64,000 nucleotides of DNA from assembly GCA_009760855.2 (NCBI GenBank), contig WPIO01000017.1, positions 1,299,501-1,363,500 of the forward strand, given 5' to 3'. Below are positions 11,992-22,562 of the stretch, piece after piece; position 1 is the first letter of the stretch; each line of letters starts with the position of its first letter. The position numbers and the translations under genes are program-made. Source of the DNA: Cristatella mucedo. Taxonomy: Eukaryota; Bryozoa; Phylactolaemata; Cristatellidae. The notes under the pieces were generated by a model, which did not search any database, was not told where the DNA came from, and was given only the letters and a program-made list of their open reading frames with translations.

Positions 11992-12575
11992 GCTTCACTT
12001 GCTTGCTATCAAGCATCAGATCAACTTCAAGATCATCTGGCTTACAGATCGCTTAGCTGGCTAGCACCTGCCTACCTATCCTACCCGATCGCTCCTCTAA
12101 TGCGTTGTTGCACTACCCGCTCCTTGCCTCTAGTCGTCTGGCCGCTCACTGAAGTTAATCAAATTTTTCGGCGATAACACCTTCATTGCGAAGAATGCGC
12201 TGAAATTCTCGAGTTATTCACCGGCTTATGTAATTATCTGCATCAACTTTGCCACAAGTCTAAGCACGTGTTCCGCTTAGCTTTTTCTGCACACATTGAG
12301 GTAGTCTTCTTATTGCGTGTGTGCTTGCTTGATGTGCTTACCTGTGCGTGAGTCAGTGCATGCTACTAACCAGATTTCCTACCAATCGGTGGGCATGAAA
12401 ATCTTCTTATGGGGCTTGGTACACTGGTCCAAGGATGATAGCTACGAGCTTTTATTTGCATGCCAAAGCATGATTCCGTGCATGTAATTATTCCTTCGTT
12501 ATCTTCTCTTTCAGCGAGTTTCAAAGCAACCGTACAGAGATTTAGTTATCTTTGGGCTCTATTCAAAGGACAACT
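11992..12575 (+). mobile_element. LINE-D 3' fragment, strongly decayed
   Basis: Recognisable by the segment around GAGCTTCACTTGC ... TCAACTTCAAGATC, matching LINE-D at 5570-5610, and by a degraded 3' end (GCGAGTTTCAAAGCAACC near 12514) resembling the GCGAGTTGTAAAGCGCC of other D copies. No intact reading frame. Confidence 0.55.
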
Positions 12576-12697
12576 GATCATTATTAAAAGTAAATGTGGC
12601 CTGCCCCAAACACATTTTCCTGCACGTAATTTTAAGAAATTCTCAACAACAATGTGCTTAAAAGAGTTACAAAATTAAGAGTGCGTGGATTCATCCC

Positions 12698-12873
12698 CCC
12701 TAACCATGTTATTCCCCTAACCATGTTATTCATTTTGTTTGTTTTTCAAGCATGATTTTACTTACTATTCTATTGCGTATCACTTTGCAGCAAATGTAAA
12801 GCGCCTAGAAAGAGATTAAGTTCTCTGAGGGCGCTTTATCAAGTGCAATATTATTATTATTATTATTATTATT
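12698..12873 (+). mobile_element. LINE-B 3' tail
   Basis: 3' UTR only: CCTAACCATGTTATTC (duplicated in tandem here), GCAAATGTAAAGCGCC, and GGGCGCTTTATCAAG followed by an ATT tail. Hairpin arms are intact: AAAGCGCC at 12798-12805 and GGCGCTTT at 12830-12837. Confidence 0.88.
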
Positions 12874-12874
12874 C

Positions 12875-13655
12875 ATAGGAGACGTACACAAACGCGGCTG
12901 GGGTCATAGATAACTCGACTCGGAGAAGCAGGTTGTGGGCGTGCTATCGCATGTAGTTTTCTCTTCAACTTATGAGCAATTTGCAACTTTAGCGATCGGC
13001 AGATTAATCGATAAATGATAACTTTAATACAAACAGAAACTATCACGAACCGGTGAAGGTTACGTCGGAGTCGAGATATACGCCCATAGATACTAAGAGC
13101 TAGAGAGTCTCCAGTGTCAGCCAGCAATGCAAAGGGTTCAAAGACGTGGGATCATGGATATAGGCTTTTTGAATACAATCACATCAGATTAATATCAATA
13201 AAAGTGCCAAAATATGCTGTGAGTACCTTGGATTCGAGCACAGCATCCGTTCGTAGGATCTGATCTTTAGTGCAACCAGAGCCCTCAAGAAGTCGCCATA
13301 CTAAATCTCAACTGCAATCTTCCGCTATCATTTCATAACAAGATCTTGCCTGTGGTAGCAAATTCCCGATGCCTCAACTATCTAGAAAACAATTTAATAG
13401 ATATATTGCCTATCCTATGTCAGTACCAATGTTTGCATAATTCGCCTTTTCTGAATTTTGGCGCTCCCACTAAAACTAGCTCGCATGAGTTAGATAAATA
13501 CCTATAGTTACGCGAAACTTCCCTTTATGATTAAAACTTTAACCGACTATTTTGGCCTGGATAAATGCAAAACCTCCTCTGATACATGAAAGCATTTTTT
13601 ACTTACTCCTACACAGCTGTGTGGAGATTTTGCATTCATGTTTATAGATTATTTA
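12875..13655. other. Unannotated interval
   Basis: AT-rich, with no repeat or domain that I recognise; one short minus-strand frame (12873-13127) without features. Confidence 0.4.
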
Positions 13656-13656
13656 A

Positions 13657-13765
13657 TTTAATGTAAAATATCTCCGCCCCTAACTCAATTAAGCCGCAAG
13701 GTGATACGCGGGATAGCTTTCTACAGCGAACTAGAAGACCTAAGCGGATTTGATAAGGATAATGA
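13657..13765 (-). mobile_element. LINE-A 3' tail fragment
   Basis: Minus-strand copy of the terminal 100 bp of LINE-A: TATCTCCGCC, TAACTCAA and CCTAAGCGG segments match 571-665 and 58065-58145. No coding part. Confidence 0.65.
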
Positions 13766-14108
13766 AAGCTGGAATCTAACGAATGAAAAAATACTTAGGG
13801 TGCGTTATATGTATGTAGTAAATTGTTTAGCACCAAAAGTTGTTGCCCTCATTAATTGACCGATTTCCGGCAGCAGCAGGTGTAGCTGGAGGGCGGCTCC
13901 AAGGTGTAGCGTGATCGTACTCCACGGCCGAGATAATCTTAGTGTCCCTCAAGGTCAACCCACTAGCCCATTTCGGCTCAGCTATGGGTTTCCACGTCCA
14001 CCATTGGCTCCCCTATCCGATATTTTTCGTCCTCTTGTCTCATTTGCTAACTAGGCCAGAGAGAAACTTTCCTGTTCTCTAGTCAAGCTCTTCTGGTTGC
14101 TTCGACGT

Positions 14109-14152
14109 TTTCCGGGGCCTTCCGGGACCTTCCGGGGGAGGGCCTTCCGGGA
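14109..14152. repeat. Short GC-rich tandem repeat (CCTTCCGGG)
   Basis: Four TTCCGGG units within about 45 bp in otherwise AT-rich DNA. TTCCGG is the reverse of the ETS core CCGGAA, so this could also be a binding cluster. Confidence 0.6.
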
Positions 14153-14834
14153 AAGCCGTGAGCAGATGCTAGGGAACCGTCCTCCAGAATAAGCATACAC
14201 CAAACTTTTCAGTACATGGGCAGATTTTTACGTAATTACGAAATACAACGAGCGTAATGGATGGTTATCTATGCATACGCAGTCTCAATGCGAGAGCCTT
14301 TTCGGGAGCGCTACAAGACTGCCAATTTCGTCCAGCTCATTCCACCCCGACTTCCGTTAACCGAAGGATGTTGAAAGCTTGCCTGAATCAAGCCATCACG
14401 ACTGCTAGAATATCGTATGCCCGAAACCAAGAGCACTCGAATACTAAATGAGCAGCATTGATACAAGTAAATGCATTTTGCATTGCCTGTTTTGAGCAGT
14501 TTCGTTGGATATCGTCGCACTCACATTATTCTGCCGTATATATTTCCTCAATTTTATTTTCCTAGGCATTTAAATGCCCACGTTTAAGTGAGCAGCTTGT
14601 GGTGTATGATTTATCACATCCCGAAACTAGACACTGCTGATACAAAGAGGTTTAAAACATTTTATTACGTGCGTAATGGGTTTGCCATAGTTTGGTCATA
14701 TAGGTCTTCTGCTGTAATAATCTGGCTTTTTCTAATTTATCAGAAGTCATGCCAGAAACCGTTATAGTTTCTTTACAAGTCATAGTCAAAATTCTCATTT
14801 ATTTATTGTCAGTATTCCGTACTCGCTTCTTTTA

Positions 14835-14915
14835 CAGCATTTGTGAAGTGCCTAGAAAATCATTAAGTTATCCGAGGGCGCTCTACAAATTTAGTATTTT
14901 TGTTATTATAATACA
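14835..14915 (+). mobile_element. ATT-tailed LINE/SINE 3' end, diverged
   Basis: GAAGTGCCTAGAAAATCATTAAG and GAGGGCGCTCTACAAAT match the shared 3' motif. A short degenerate ATT tail follows. Too little remains to assign a family. Confidence 0.55.
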
Positions 14916-15189
14916 AAAATATCGTTACAATTCAACGGAGACAAGGGCTACACCAGGTTCACATTTATCGCAGCAATGCGATTAAACTAGACTCGTTGTA
15001 TCAGTCACATGACTACCCCAGATCGGGGTGGTCCCGTGAATACCTTTAATCCTAAGCTCTCAATGAGTATAGAAAATATTCCGAGCGAGGGTATGCTTAC
15101 AGAGAAGTCTGACTGTACTCGGCTCTCTCCTTTTGCAGGCTTGCCGCCGACAGCCCTGGCTACTGGCACATATGGCTTAACTTGGCCGT

Positions 15190-15310
15190 TAAGCCCAGGG
15201 ATAAGACGCTCGCATTTGACTACAAAGTACGTGGGTTCGAGCTCTACATCAGACAGTCTTTCTTATCCGCAGCAAAGGGAGAATGTTAGCCGCTAAAGCC
15301 CGTCTGCAAA
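15190..15310 (+). mobile_element. SINE2, tRNA-derived
   Basis: Head CAGGGATAAGACGCTCGCATTTGACTAC-like region (A box) then GTGGGTTCGAGCTC (B box) and a following CTTTCTTATCCGCAG segment. It aligns with the SINE2 heads at 28425 and 61540. The 3' half is diverged. Confidence 0.6.
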
Positions 15311-16084
15311 TTTTGAAAATTCACGCTGCTTAATCAGCTACAGCCTACTTTTCTAAACAACTTTCTCGTTGGGCGCTGTTTATTCCATCGCCAACCGCGA
15401 TGCATGCCATTTCGTCGCTGTAGTCATTTAAGTTTTCTTTCTTTTTTTCTAGACTAACGGGAAAAAAATCAGACGGCACCCTGCGTTTGTCTAATGGGCA
15501 ACTAGTGCATCGAGCTTACGTTCTCCGGTGAGACCGAAGAAGTGTATGACAAATCTGCCCCCTCTGTGGGCGGCAGATACTTCGTCATTACGGACGCTGC
15601 TGTGAATCGTTTTCGCTAAGGTTGCACGGATTGGAGCTTTTCTTTTAATGCGCATTCGTCAGATGGATGCCATTTGCTTTAAATTATCGCACTCGAGTTA
15701 GGCAAAAGTTAGCACAGCGCAGTGCTGACTCTCTCGCAAACGCCAGGGCGTGTTCCAGGAAGCTTGGCCAAGCATGCATATCTCATTCTAGAGATTGGCC
15801 GGTACGTACTAGCCGAATGGCATACTGTATCTGTTTCGGCCTAGTCTGCGAAGTATTGTCCGCCAAAACTAGCAACCTTTACGAGTTTACGAGTTCACCT
15901 GAGGAGGGAAGACGTCATAGCGACAGAATTACCTAGCAGTTGCGGGATTTCTGCCCAAGTTCAGTATCGTATTTCTGTGCAGGTAGAGCTAACACGCTGA
16001 CCGACTAGGTCAGCGTGCTGCGTCTTGATGATACACACGACGTATCGAGGCTTCGAGCATTTAAGTAATCTTAGAGTGCATGAA
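15311..16084. other. Unannotated interval
   Basis: Contains an 89-codon plus-strand frame (15667-15936) with no recognisable domain. Nothing else is supported. Confidence 0.4.
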
Positions 16085-16692
16085 TAGCATTGAAAATTAC
16101 GATGAACATTACTCCACTTCTCGCCGACCTGCACTGGCTACCAGTCAAGCAACGGATTGACTTCAAGGTTTTGTCGCTCACTTTTAGGTCCCTTCATTCT
16201 ATGGCTCCAGCCTATCTGTCAGATATACTACCCCATCAGGCCAAGCATCGTACCACCCGCTTTTCGGAATCCAACCGTCTAGAAATACCTCGTACAAACC
16301 TTAAATCCTTTGGAGACCGTGCATTTAGTTCATATGCTCCCAAAGCCTGGAACTCCCTCCCGACCTGCGTCAGAACATCCCCTGACCTGACCACAATTAA
16401 AAGGAACCTAAAAACACACCTATTTAGGACAGAATTTAGTGAGTCCCTGTGATTCGTCCTTGATGTGCTTATGCGTGCTGACACTGTGCATGCTGCCACT
16501 AACCACATTTGCATGCTGACCCTGTGCTTCGTCACCCCTAACCATATTATTCATTTCGTTTGTTTTTCAAGCATGATTTTACTTATCATTCAATTGCATT
16601 TCACTTTACAGCAAATTTAAAGCGCCTAGAGAGAGATTAAGTTCACTGAGGGCGCTTTATCAAGTGAATTATTTTTATTATTATTATTATTA
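16085..16692 (+). mobile_element. LINE-B 3' fragment with intact C-terminal frame
   Basis: 5'-truncated. A 120-codon frame at 16090-16452 encodes the family C-terminus (LLADLHWLPVKQRIDFKVL ... KSFGDRAF ... KTHLFRTEFSESL, stop), then the 3' UTR, the perfect hairpin arms AAAGCGCC (16619-16626) and GGCGCTTT (16651-16658), and an ATT tail. This is the least decayed 3' end of the family here and the best consensus source. The short intact frame is a truncation relic, not a gene. Confidence 0.88.
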
Positions 16693-16814
16693 TGGATGAA
16701 GGTACCGCTGCTTGTACGCCTCAAGAAATATTTGAAATGGTGAGAAACCATCTCTGCTAAACTCTGCCCGTCTCAAAATAAAGGCATCTCTTAAAAGCCA
16801 GGCGGCTGCAGTAA

Positions 16815-17266
16815 TTTAAGGCCAAGCATCGTACCACTCGCTTTTTGGAATCTAACAGTTTACAAATACCTCGTATAAACCTCAAATCCTTTAGAGACCG
16901 TGCATTTAGTTCATATGCTCTCAAAGCCTGGAACTCCCTCCTGGCCTGCGTCAGAACATCCCCTGACCTGACCACATTTAAAAAGAACTTAAAAACGCAC
17001 CTACTTAGGACAGAATTTAGTGAGTCCCTGTGATTCGTCCTTGATGTGCTTAGGCGTGCTGACACTGTTGCATGCTGCCACTAACCACACTTGTATGCTG
17101 ACCCTGTGCTTCGTCACCCCTAAGCATGCTATTCATGCTGCTTTTCAAACATGACATGAATCGCCATTCAATCGCGTTTCCCTTTGCAGCAAATGTAAAG
17201 CGCCTAGAAAGAGATTGAGTTCTCTGAGTGCACTGTATGTGTATTATTATTATTATTATTATTATA
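16815..17266 (+). mobile_element. LINE-B 3' fragment
   Basis: Second, independent 5'-truncated insertion in the same orientation, starting within the KHRTTRF region. The frame at 16845-17033 ends KNLKTHLLRTEFSESL. The 3' UTR, hairpin motif (right arm decayed to GAGTGCACTGTAT) and ATT tail follow. Confidence 0.85.
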
Positions 17267-17422
17267 AGAATGACGCGGAAATAATCGCTCGCGCTGGCCA
17301 CAATGGAAGCCTTCTTGAATGCGTCATCTTTCAGTATCGTTGTCAGCCTGAAAAAATGAATGGCTGTAGATGGAACAAAAGCGGCAAGTTCACGAAGATT
17401 TTAGCTGCTTGCGATGGTCAAG

Positions 17423-17510
17423 AGGAAGGCTAATAATAATGATAATAGTGATACATTCATATAGCGCCCTCAGAGAGCTTAACCGCTTTCTATGCACTTT
17501 ACGAATTCCG
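17423..17510 (-). mobile_element. ATT-tailed LINE 3' tail
   Basis: Minus-strand tail: TAATAATAATGATAAT, then TATAGCGCCCTCAGAGAGCTTAA and a degraded left arm. Family not assignable. Confidence 0.7.
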
Positions 17511-17833
17511 TAAAGAAGCAGCGCCATAGCTAGCGACGCCTCTTTTATAGACTACACGCAACGGCGGCTTGGCGTCTAAAGTTATTGGGGTCTAATAGGA
17601 ATAGCGCGCTGATGTTGTTTGGTCAGTCGTCTCAAGACTGCAGAGGGAGAACCATTCATCAATTGAGCTTTCTCCACTCTCTGGAGCGCGCGCCTGGAGA
17701 TTCTCCAGGGTGAGACTGAAGGCGCACCTTTGAAAGCGTACCTTTGAAGGCGTACCTTTGCTCACCACGCTCATAAAAAGCGAACCGAAGTGAATATCAT
17801 TAAAAAACAAACGAGTGTACGGTTTACAATAAA

Positions 17834-18125
17834 GTGAGAGAGACAGAGAGAGACAGAGAGACAGCGAGACAACGAGACAGCGAGACAGCGAGACAGCGAG
17901 ACAGAGAGACAGAGAGACAGCGAGACAGCGAGACAGCGAGACAGCGAGACAGCGAGACAGCGAGACAGCGAGACAGCGAGACAGCGAGACAGAGAGACAG
18001 AGAGACAGAGAGACAGAGAGACAGAGAGACATAGAGACAGAGACAGCGACAGAGACAGAGAGAGACAGAGACAGAGACAGAGAGAAATAGAGAGAGACAG
18101 AGAGAGAGACAGAGAGACAGAGAGT
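17834..18125. repeat. Purine-rich 8-bp minisatellite (GAGACAGC/GAGACAGA)
   Basis: About 290 bp of tandem 8-mers, GAGACAGC and GAGACAGA, arranged in blocks; the distal end is less regular (GAGACA and GAGA units). One strand is nearly all purine except one or two C per unit. The period of 8 keeps several frames open on both strands, which accounts for the long Ser/Leu/Cys-rich and Arg/Glu/Asp-rich frames here; none is likely to be a gene. Confidence 0.95.
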
Positions 18126-18129
18126 AAGC

Positions 18130-18957
18130 TGCTTATCGATCCCTTGGCGAAGTAATGCGTCTCTTTTTTCAGCACTTCTGCACCTGCAGCTATCACACTC
18201 GGCTGAGATGGCGCGAAGAAAAAATCCACTACTTTTCTGTTTGCATTCGAAATCTCAACGATGCATGCAAACCTTTGCCAGCTGCTTGCTCGGTCGAAGT
18301 CGCCGCTCGTCCTGCAGCTCGTCTGGCTTGCGTGGCGGCGCCCGCGAGCGGCAGCGATCTAGATTTTTGCTTTTTTTCTCTCAGTCGGCACTGCAAGCTC
18401 GCAGTCTCCGTGGGCAGACTCGCCAGACCTAACAGCAGGCCGCTGTAAGAATGAGAGAATGTCTGCTTCTCGTTGCTCGACTCGGGTCGAGGCTCCTGAC
18501 TGCGATTATAGATAGAACGGAACTCTCTGCGCCAACTATCTGCGTCACAAGCGGGGTAATAGAGCATCAAAGGTGCTGCAAGCCGACGAGCACCTCAGCA
18601 ACTGCACCTGCTGTTGCTCCGTCAGCGTCCGCTTGCATTACGCGAAATGCCACTGCTCTCAGCAGGCTCAAATTACGCGAAATTCCGCCGAGACGCGGCT
18701 AATCTAGCTGAGCGTTATTTGTTTGCGAATTCCTAAGCCTAATGCACAGCAACCGGCACCCTTGTCGCCGGGAATTTGGCTGAAAGCCATCGCCCTCCAG
18801 CCTGCCTGGCTAGGACGCTGCTTTTATGGCTTGATGGTAGATTGGTTGAGATAGTCAGATTTCTGCGTGAAAGAACATTAAGCTTACCACTGTCACGGTT
18901 CAATAGTCGCAGTCTTTAGTTTCGGTTGCTTGATTGCCTTGTGGTCCCGTCCGACTT
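18130..18957. other. GC-richer unannotated interval
   Basis: Moderately CpG-rich at 18280-18720 with overlapping open frames on both strands (up to 113 codons, 18229-18570 minus). No domain, no convincing splice or start context. Confidence 0.35.
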
Positions 18958-19135
18958 GATAGTAATAATAATAATAATTTGTTTGTATAGCCATTAAGGT
19001 ATTTTGATCCCTTCTAGTCGGTATAAAACTCGCTGCAAGGGAATCAGTACTTATGGGCTAGTGACGTGCAAGATATCGCTGGTGTAGCGATACCTTGCAC
19101 GGAGTGATACCAGTGATATCACTGGTATCTCTCCT
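18958..19135 (-). mobile_element. LINE-C 3' tail with two tandem hairpin-forming sequences
   Basis: ATT-type tail (AATAATAATAATAATTTG on the plus strand), a degraded shared 3' motif, CTGCAAGGGAATCA, then an imperfect inverted repeat (arms 19066-19080 and 19086-19100, one mismatch) and a perfect 24-bp palindrome (19106-19129, half site GATACCAGTGAT). Other LINE-C copies also carry inverted repeats at this point. Confidence 0.6.
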
Positions 19136-19660
19136 CTTTGAGGTGCAAAGAGTGAGTCATTGGGAGATATACGGTACTCGTTGCCGTTATGACGGAGCAT
19201 GGATTTGAGGCTTCCAGACGAACTGTCTATTAATAGGCGCCATTCCTTCGGGTTACAGGTGATTCCTATCGCCTTAATTAGACCACCAACCTTTCTGCAG
19301 AAGCATAGCCTATTTTGTCGACTAGAGAAGTTTAAAATAAATTGGAGACGCTTTCTCTGATCTACTTACTATTATTATCTGATCTATTTACTATCGTGTA
19401 TTATTGGATTACTTATTATTATACAACACATTATATTTTAATAATACCGTTATCTGATCGTTGACGTCTTTCTGGTTTGAGGATGGCTCTCTTTCCTTTG
19501 CCGCATCTGTGAAATGACTGTGCAAAATAGTCCTCGCTGTCTGGCCTGTTGCTTTCTCCTGAAGATTGATGATGTCCAAAGGGATAGAAATAGGGAGCTC
19601 GGGGCAGTGCAGTAGTGGGGGGGCGATGAATGGTGGCAGGCGCTTCTTGCAAATTAATAA
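19136..19660. other. Unannotated interval
   Basis: AT-rich, with overlapping short minus-strand frames (19409-19669) and a short G run near 19616. Nothing recognisable. Confidence 0.4.
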
Positions 19661-19664
19661 CAGA

Positions 19665-20790
19665 AGCAATAATTAGAAGGCATTTTACATTTTGGTAGCA
19701 CCCTCACAGAACCAAATCTCTCTCTAGGCGCTTTAAATATACTGCAAACGAAGCATGACAAATTAGTTTGTGATAGTATGCACAGTATCATCACGCATAA
19801 GCACACAATGGACAGTTCTCAAGGATCTGTCAAGTTTTATTACGAACAGCTGCGTTTTTAGCTTCTTTTTGAATGTCGCCAAGTTGGGGATATATTGACG
19901 TCATTCGTGAGTGAGTTCCAGGCTTTGAGAGAATACAAACTACAGGCACAGTCTCCAAAGAATTTGAGGTTCGTACGAAGAATAGCTTGACGATTTGATT
20001 CCGAAAAATGGGTGGCACAATGTCTGGCCTGTTTGAGGAGTAGTTCTGATAAGCAGGCTGGACCGGAAGAAATGAAGGGACATTAAACTGAGTCAACCTT
20101 AAATTCGATGCACTGCTATGTATGGAGCTCATGCAGATCGGTGAGAAATGGTGTAATGTGTAGATTGCTAAGTTCAAGACAGGCCAGCCTAGATGCAGAG
20201 TTTTGCACTAAATCTAAAGGCCATATTGCACAGACCGGAAGACCTGCCAATAGTAAATTACAGAAGTCGAGATGGGTGTCATAATGCATGGACCAACTTG
20301 GATGTAATATCTCTGCCCAAGCAAGTGCAAAATTTTTAAATGATGCGCAACTTAAGGTACGCAGACTTGACTGTGGAGTTAACGTGGTCGTACAGCAAAA
20401 GGTACTTTGAAACAGGACACCTAGATTGTATGCATATGGTCGGCAGATATGCTGATGCTAAGAGATATGCTAGCAGAGCCCATATTCAGGGATAGGTTTT
20501 TAATTTCCGAGTGCAACTAGATTTGCCTCTAACTAGTAAGTTAGTTTAATAATTATTCAGTTTGAGAAAGTGTGTTGCCAGCTAAGTGGAAATGTTGGAA
20601 ACACATGCATCAAGGGAGTTAAGAGAGTTTGACGTGCCGGAACGCTGGCACGGATCCAAGCATAAGTACAGCTGTATGAAATCAGCATAGAAATGAAAGC
20701 CTAGATTGTGCTCTAGAAGTTGATGATGAAAAATTACGACAAGAGCAACCCCGCCACCAACCTTGTCGGACCGCATGGACTGAAAAATTG
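19665..20790 (-). mobile_element. LINE 3' half, ATT-tailed family
   Basis: Reading downward: RT catalytic block GFHFYADFIQLYLCLDP (20582-20776; the second Asp of YADD is Phe), a diverged post-RT region (20300-20570), a C-terminal frame (19830-20177, ends degenerate), and the shared 3' motif with CACCCTCACAGAACC near 19705. Best match is LINE-B or a close relative. Inactive. Confidence 0.75.
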
Positions 20791-20799
20791 AGAAATTAG

Positions 20800-20995
20800 T
20801 GAGGTGGTCTCAGATTCACAGCTACCAGAGCAGGGCGTCATCCGCGTCTCGGTAAGCAGAAATGCATCTACTTTCTCCTGGACAGCCTGATTGCAGATAA
20901 GTAACCCATTAGTTCTTAGCGAGCGGGAATTAAGCGTTCCGAATCGAAGACGCTTTCCAATAACTGTATGGCGCCGATTAAATTGCGTGCATGAT
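20800..20995 (-). pseudogene. LINE endonuclease N-terminal fragment
   Basis: Minus-strand frame with GTLNSRSLRTNGLL ... KVDAFLLTETRMTP, the typical start of an AP-type LINE endonuclease (the NxRSL and LTETW blocks). It directly abuts the RT fragment below, so most of the endonuclease, the linker and the first RT blocks have been deleted. The sequence differs from the LINE-B endonuclease, so it may represent LINE-C or -D. Confidence 0.65.
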
Positions 20996-21059
20996 AGTCG
21001 GCATGCAGCTGGCCAGGCAGACGCTGCCGCTTCGAACTGAAATCGAACCTTAATACTTA

Positions 21060-21714
21060 GCTTAACTTAACTTAACTTAGCTCCGGTCGACTTTTCACAA
21101 CGTGCCGAGGCACGGCGAGTGAGCTACCACCGAAGCAAGTGTTTGCAAGTGCTTTAAAAATACTGGTCGTGGGTTCGATAGCTGAGCGAACGCAGGATGC
21201 AGGGAGGTTTTTACTGACCCGCCGAAGAAAGCCCTTCGGTGTGTATTGACTAATCGCGACATCGAACCTTACGCTAAGCAGATCCTGTTTAGAGCAGCAT
21301 GTATTAATGACAGCTCAAGAACAGTCACGGTAAAGATAGCAGCGGAATACCCGAATGTATCACGAAGAAGTCAGGTGAAGGTGTGGACCTTCACCTGACT
21401 TTTAGTCACCCGAGACTTTGACTCTCCCACTAAGATTGGACATGAACTGTTGCAGTGAGGTGCCAGCGACTTGTCAGTAGATGAGCTTATTCCCTCCATC
21501 GTAAAAGCGGCCTACTTTATACTGGGGAGCAGCGCTAAATACAGGGCCTGCCTTGATAAAGTACATCAGTTTGCGAAACCACGCCTAGATTACGCCGCCA
21601 GTTTCCATCTTTCAAGATAAATAACGGGAAGTACTCTAGATCGTCTGAAAGCGGTGAAAACATGGTAAGTCATTCGGTCTGTCTTCAACATCGTAGCTGC
21701 CGCAGCACACAAAG
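21060..21714. other. Interval with a tRNA-like head and a strong hairpin
   Basis: Around 21105-21185 is a possible tRNA-derived head (GGCGAGTGAGCTACC, then GTGGGTTCGATAGC). A perfect 15-bp inverted repeat with 4-nt loop lies at 21368-21401. The rest is unrecognised. Confidence 0.4.
21368..21401. repeat. Perfect 15-bp inverted repeat, 4-nt loop
   Basis: Arms AAGTCAGGTGAAGGT (21368-21382) and its exact reverse complement (21387-21401) around GTGG. Not at the end of any element I recognise. Confidence 0.9.
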
Positions 21715-22315
21715 TTTGTCTGAGCTTGCATCGAATATCGATTTGAAGATCTGCAATCTTGCTCTCAGCTCACTTCCTTCACGTGCATCTGTCTACCTCC
21801 TACCTACCTGACCTAGTTTGCTCCTGACCTAGTTTGCTTCCTTGGCTCCTCGGAGGCATCCTGTCATCTACCCGTCCCTCACACAGCGAGTAAATTTTGT
21901 TTTGACCTTCAGCCTTCAGCTCGTTTGCTCTAAAAGTCTGGAACTCGCTTCAAGTTGCAGTCACTACCTGAAATGGCATTACATCTTTTAAATCTCAGTT
22001 AAGGATACATCTCTTCCGGTCAGCTTCCCCTTTGCCCCAGTGACTTTGTCTTTTTTGTTTTCTTCAAAGTGCATTTCGTAAGTACATGTGCATGATTTAT
22101 AAGTCACGGTAGTCAGTGAATCTTTGGGTTTTCATGTCTGCTTTCTTATTCTGGCCCGAGAATGATACTTGTTTGGTATGGTATACTTGATACTGTGCAT
22201 GCAACTGACCTTTGTGTGCCGATGCTCTCGCAGCGAGTAGTAAAGCGCCTGGATAGAGAGCGAGTTCTCTCTGGGCTCTATAAAGACTTAGTATAATTAG
22301 TATTAGTTTTATTTT
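21715..22315 (+). mobile_element. LINE-D 3' fragment
   Basis: Degraded C-terminal region with CTGGAACTCGCTTC (VWNSL-type block near 21940) and CATCTCTTCCGGTCAGCTTCC (HLFRSAF block near 22010). The 3' motif AAAGCGCCTGGATAGAG ... GGGCTCTATAAAG follows near 22243-22287. No intact frame. Confidence 0.75.
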
Positions 22316-22482
22316 CACTATTTAATTACTAGGAGCCTAATTTTTCTGAATTAATGATTTAGACTCCATAAAAAGTGACGATCAAGAAGTTGTACACCAT
22401 CGCTGATCCAAACGTCTCCTATCAGTGGCCCTTGAATATACAACTCTAACCAGCATGCATCGGTGGATCTCACGAACAACTG

Positions 22483-22562
22483 CGATAATAATAATAATTC
22501 GTTTGCATAGCACCCTCAGACAACTGAATCTCTCTAGGCACTTAAGGTGGTGAATAGAAAGC
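22483..22562 (-). mobile_element. ATT-tailed LINE 3' tail
   Basis: AATAATAATAATTCGTTTGCATAG, CACCCTCAGACAACTGAATC and CTCTAGGCACTTAAGG: a minus-strand shared 3' motif without coding sequence. Confidence 0.7.

Noticed and set aside
16090-16452. Intact 120-codon frame considered as a small gene
   Set aside because: It is the C-terminal piece of a 5'-truncated LINE-B, followed by the family's own 3' UTR and tail.
17592-18229. Long Ser/Leu/Cys-rich minus frames (146 and 152 codons) and the RETERQRD plus frame
   Set aside because: Created by the 8-bp minisatellite, whose period keeps frames open; not protein-coding evidence.
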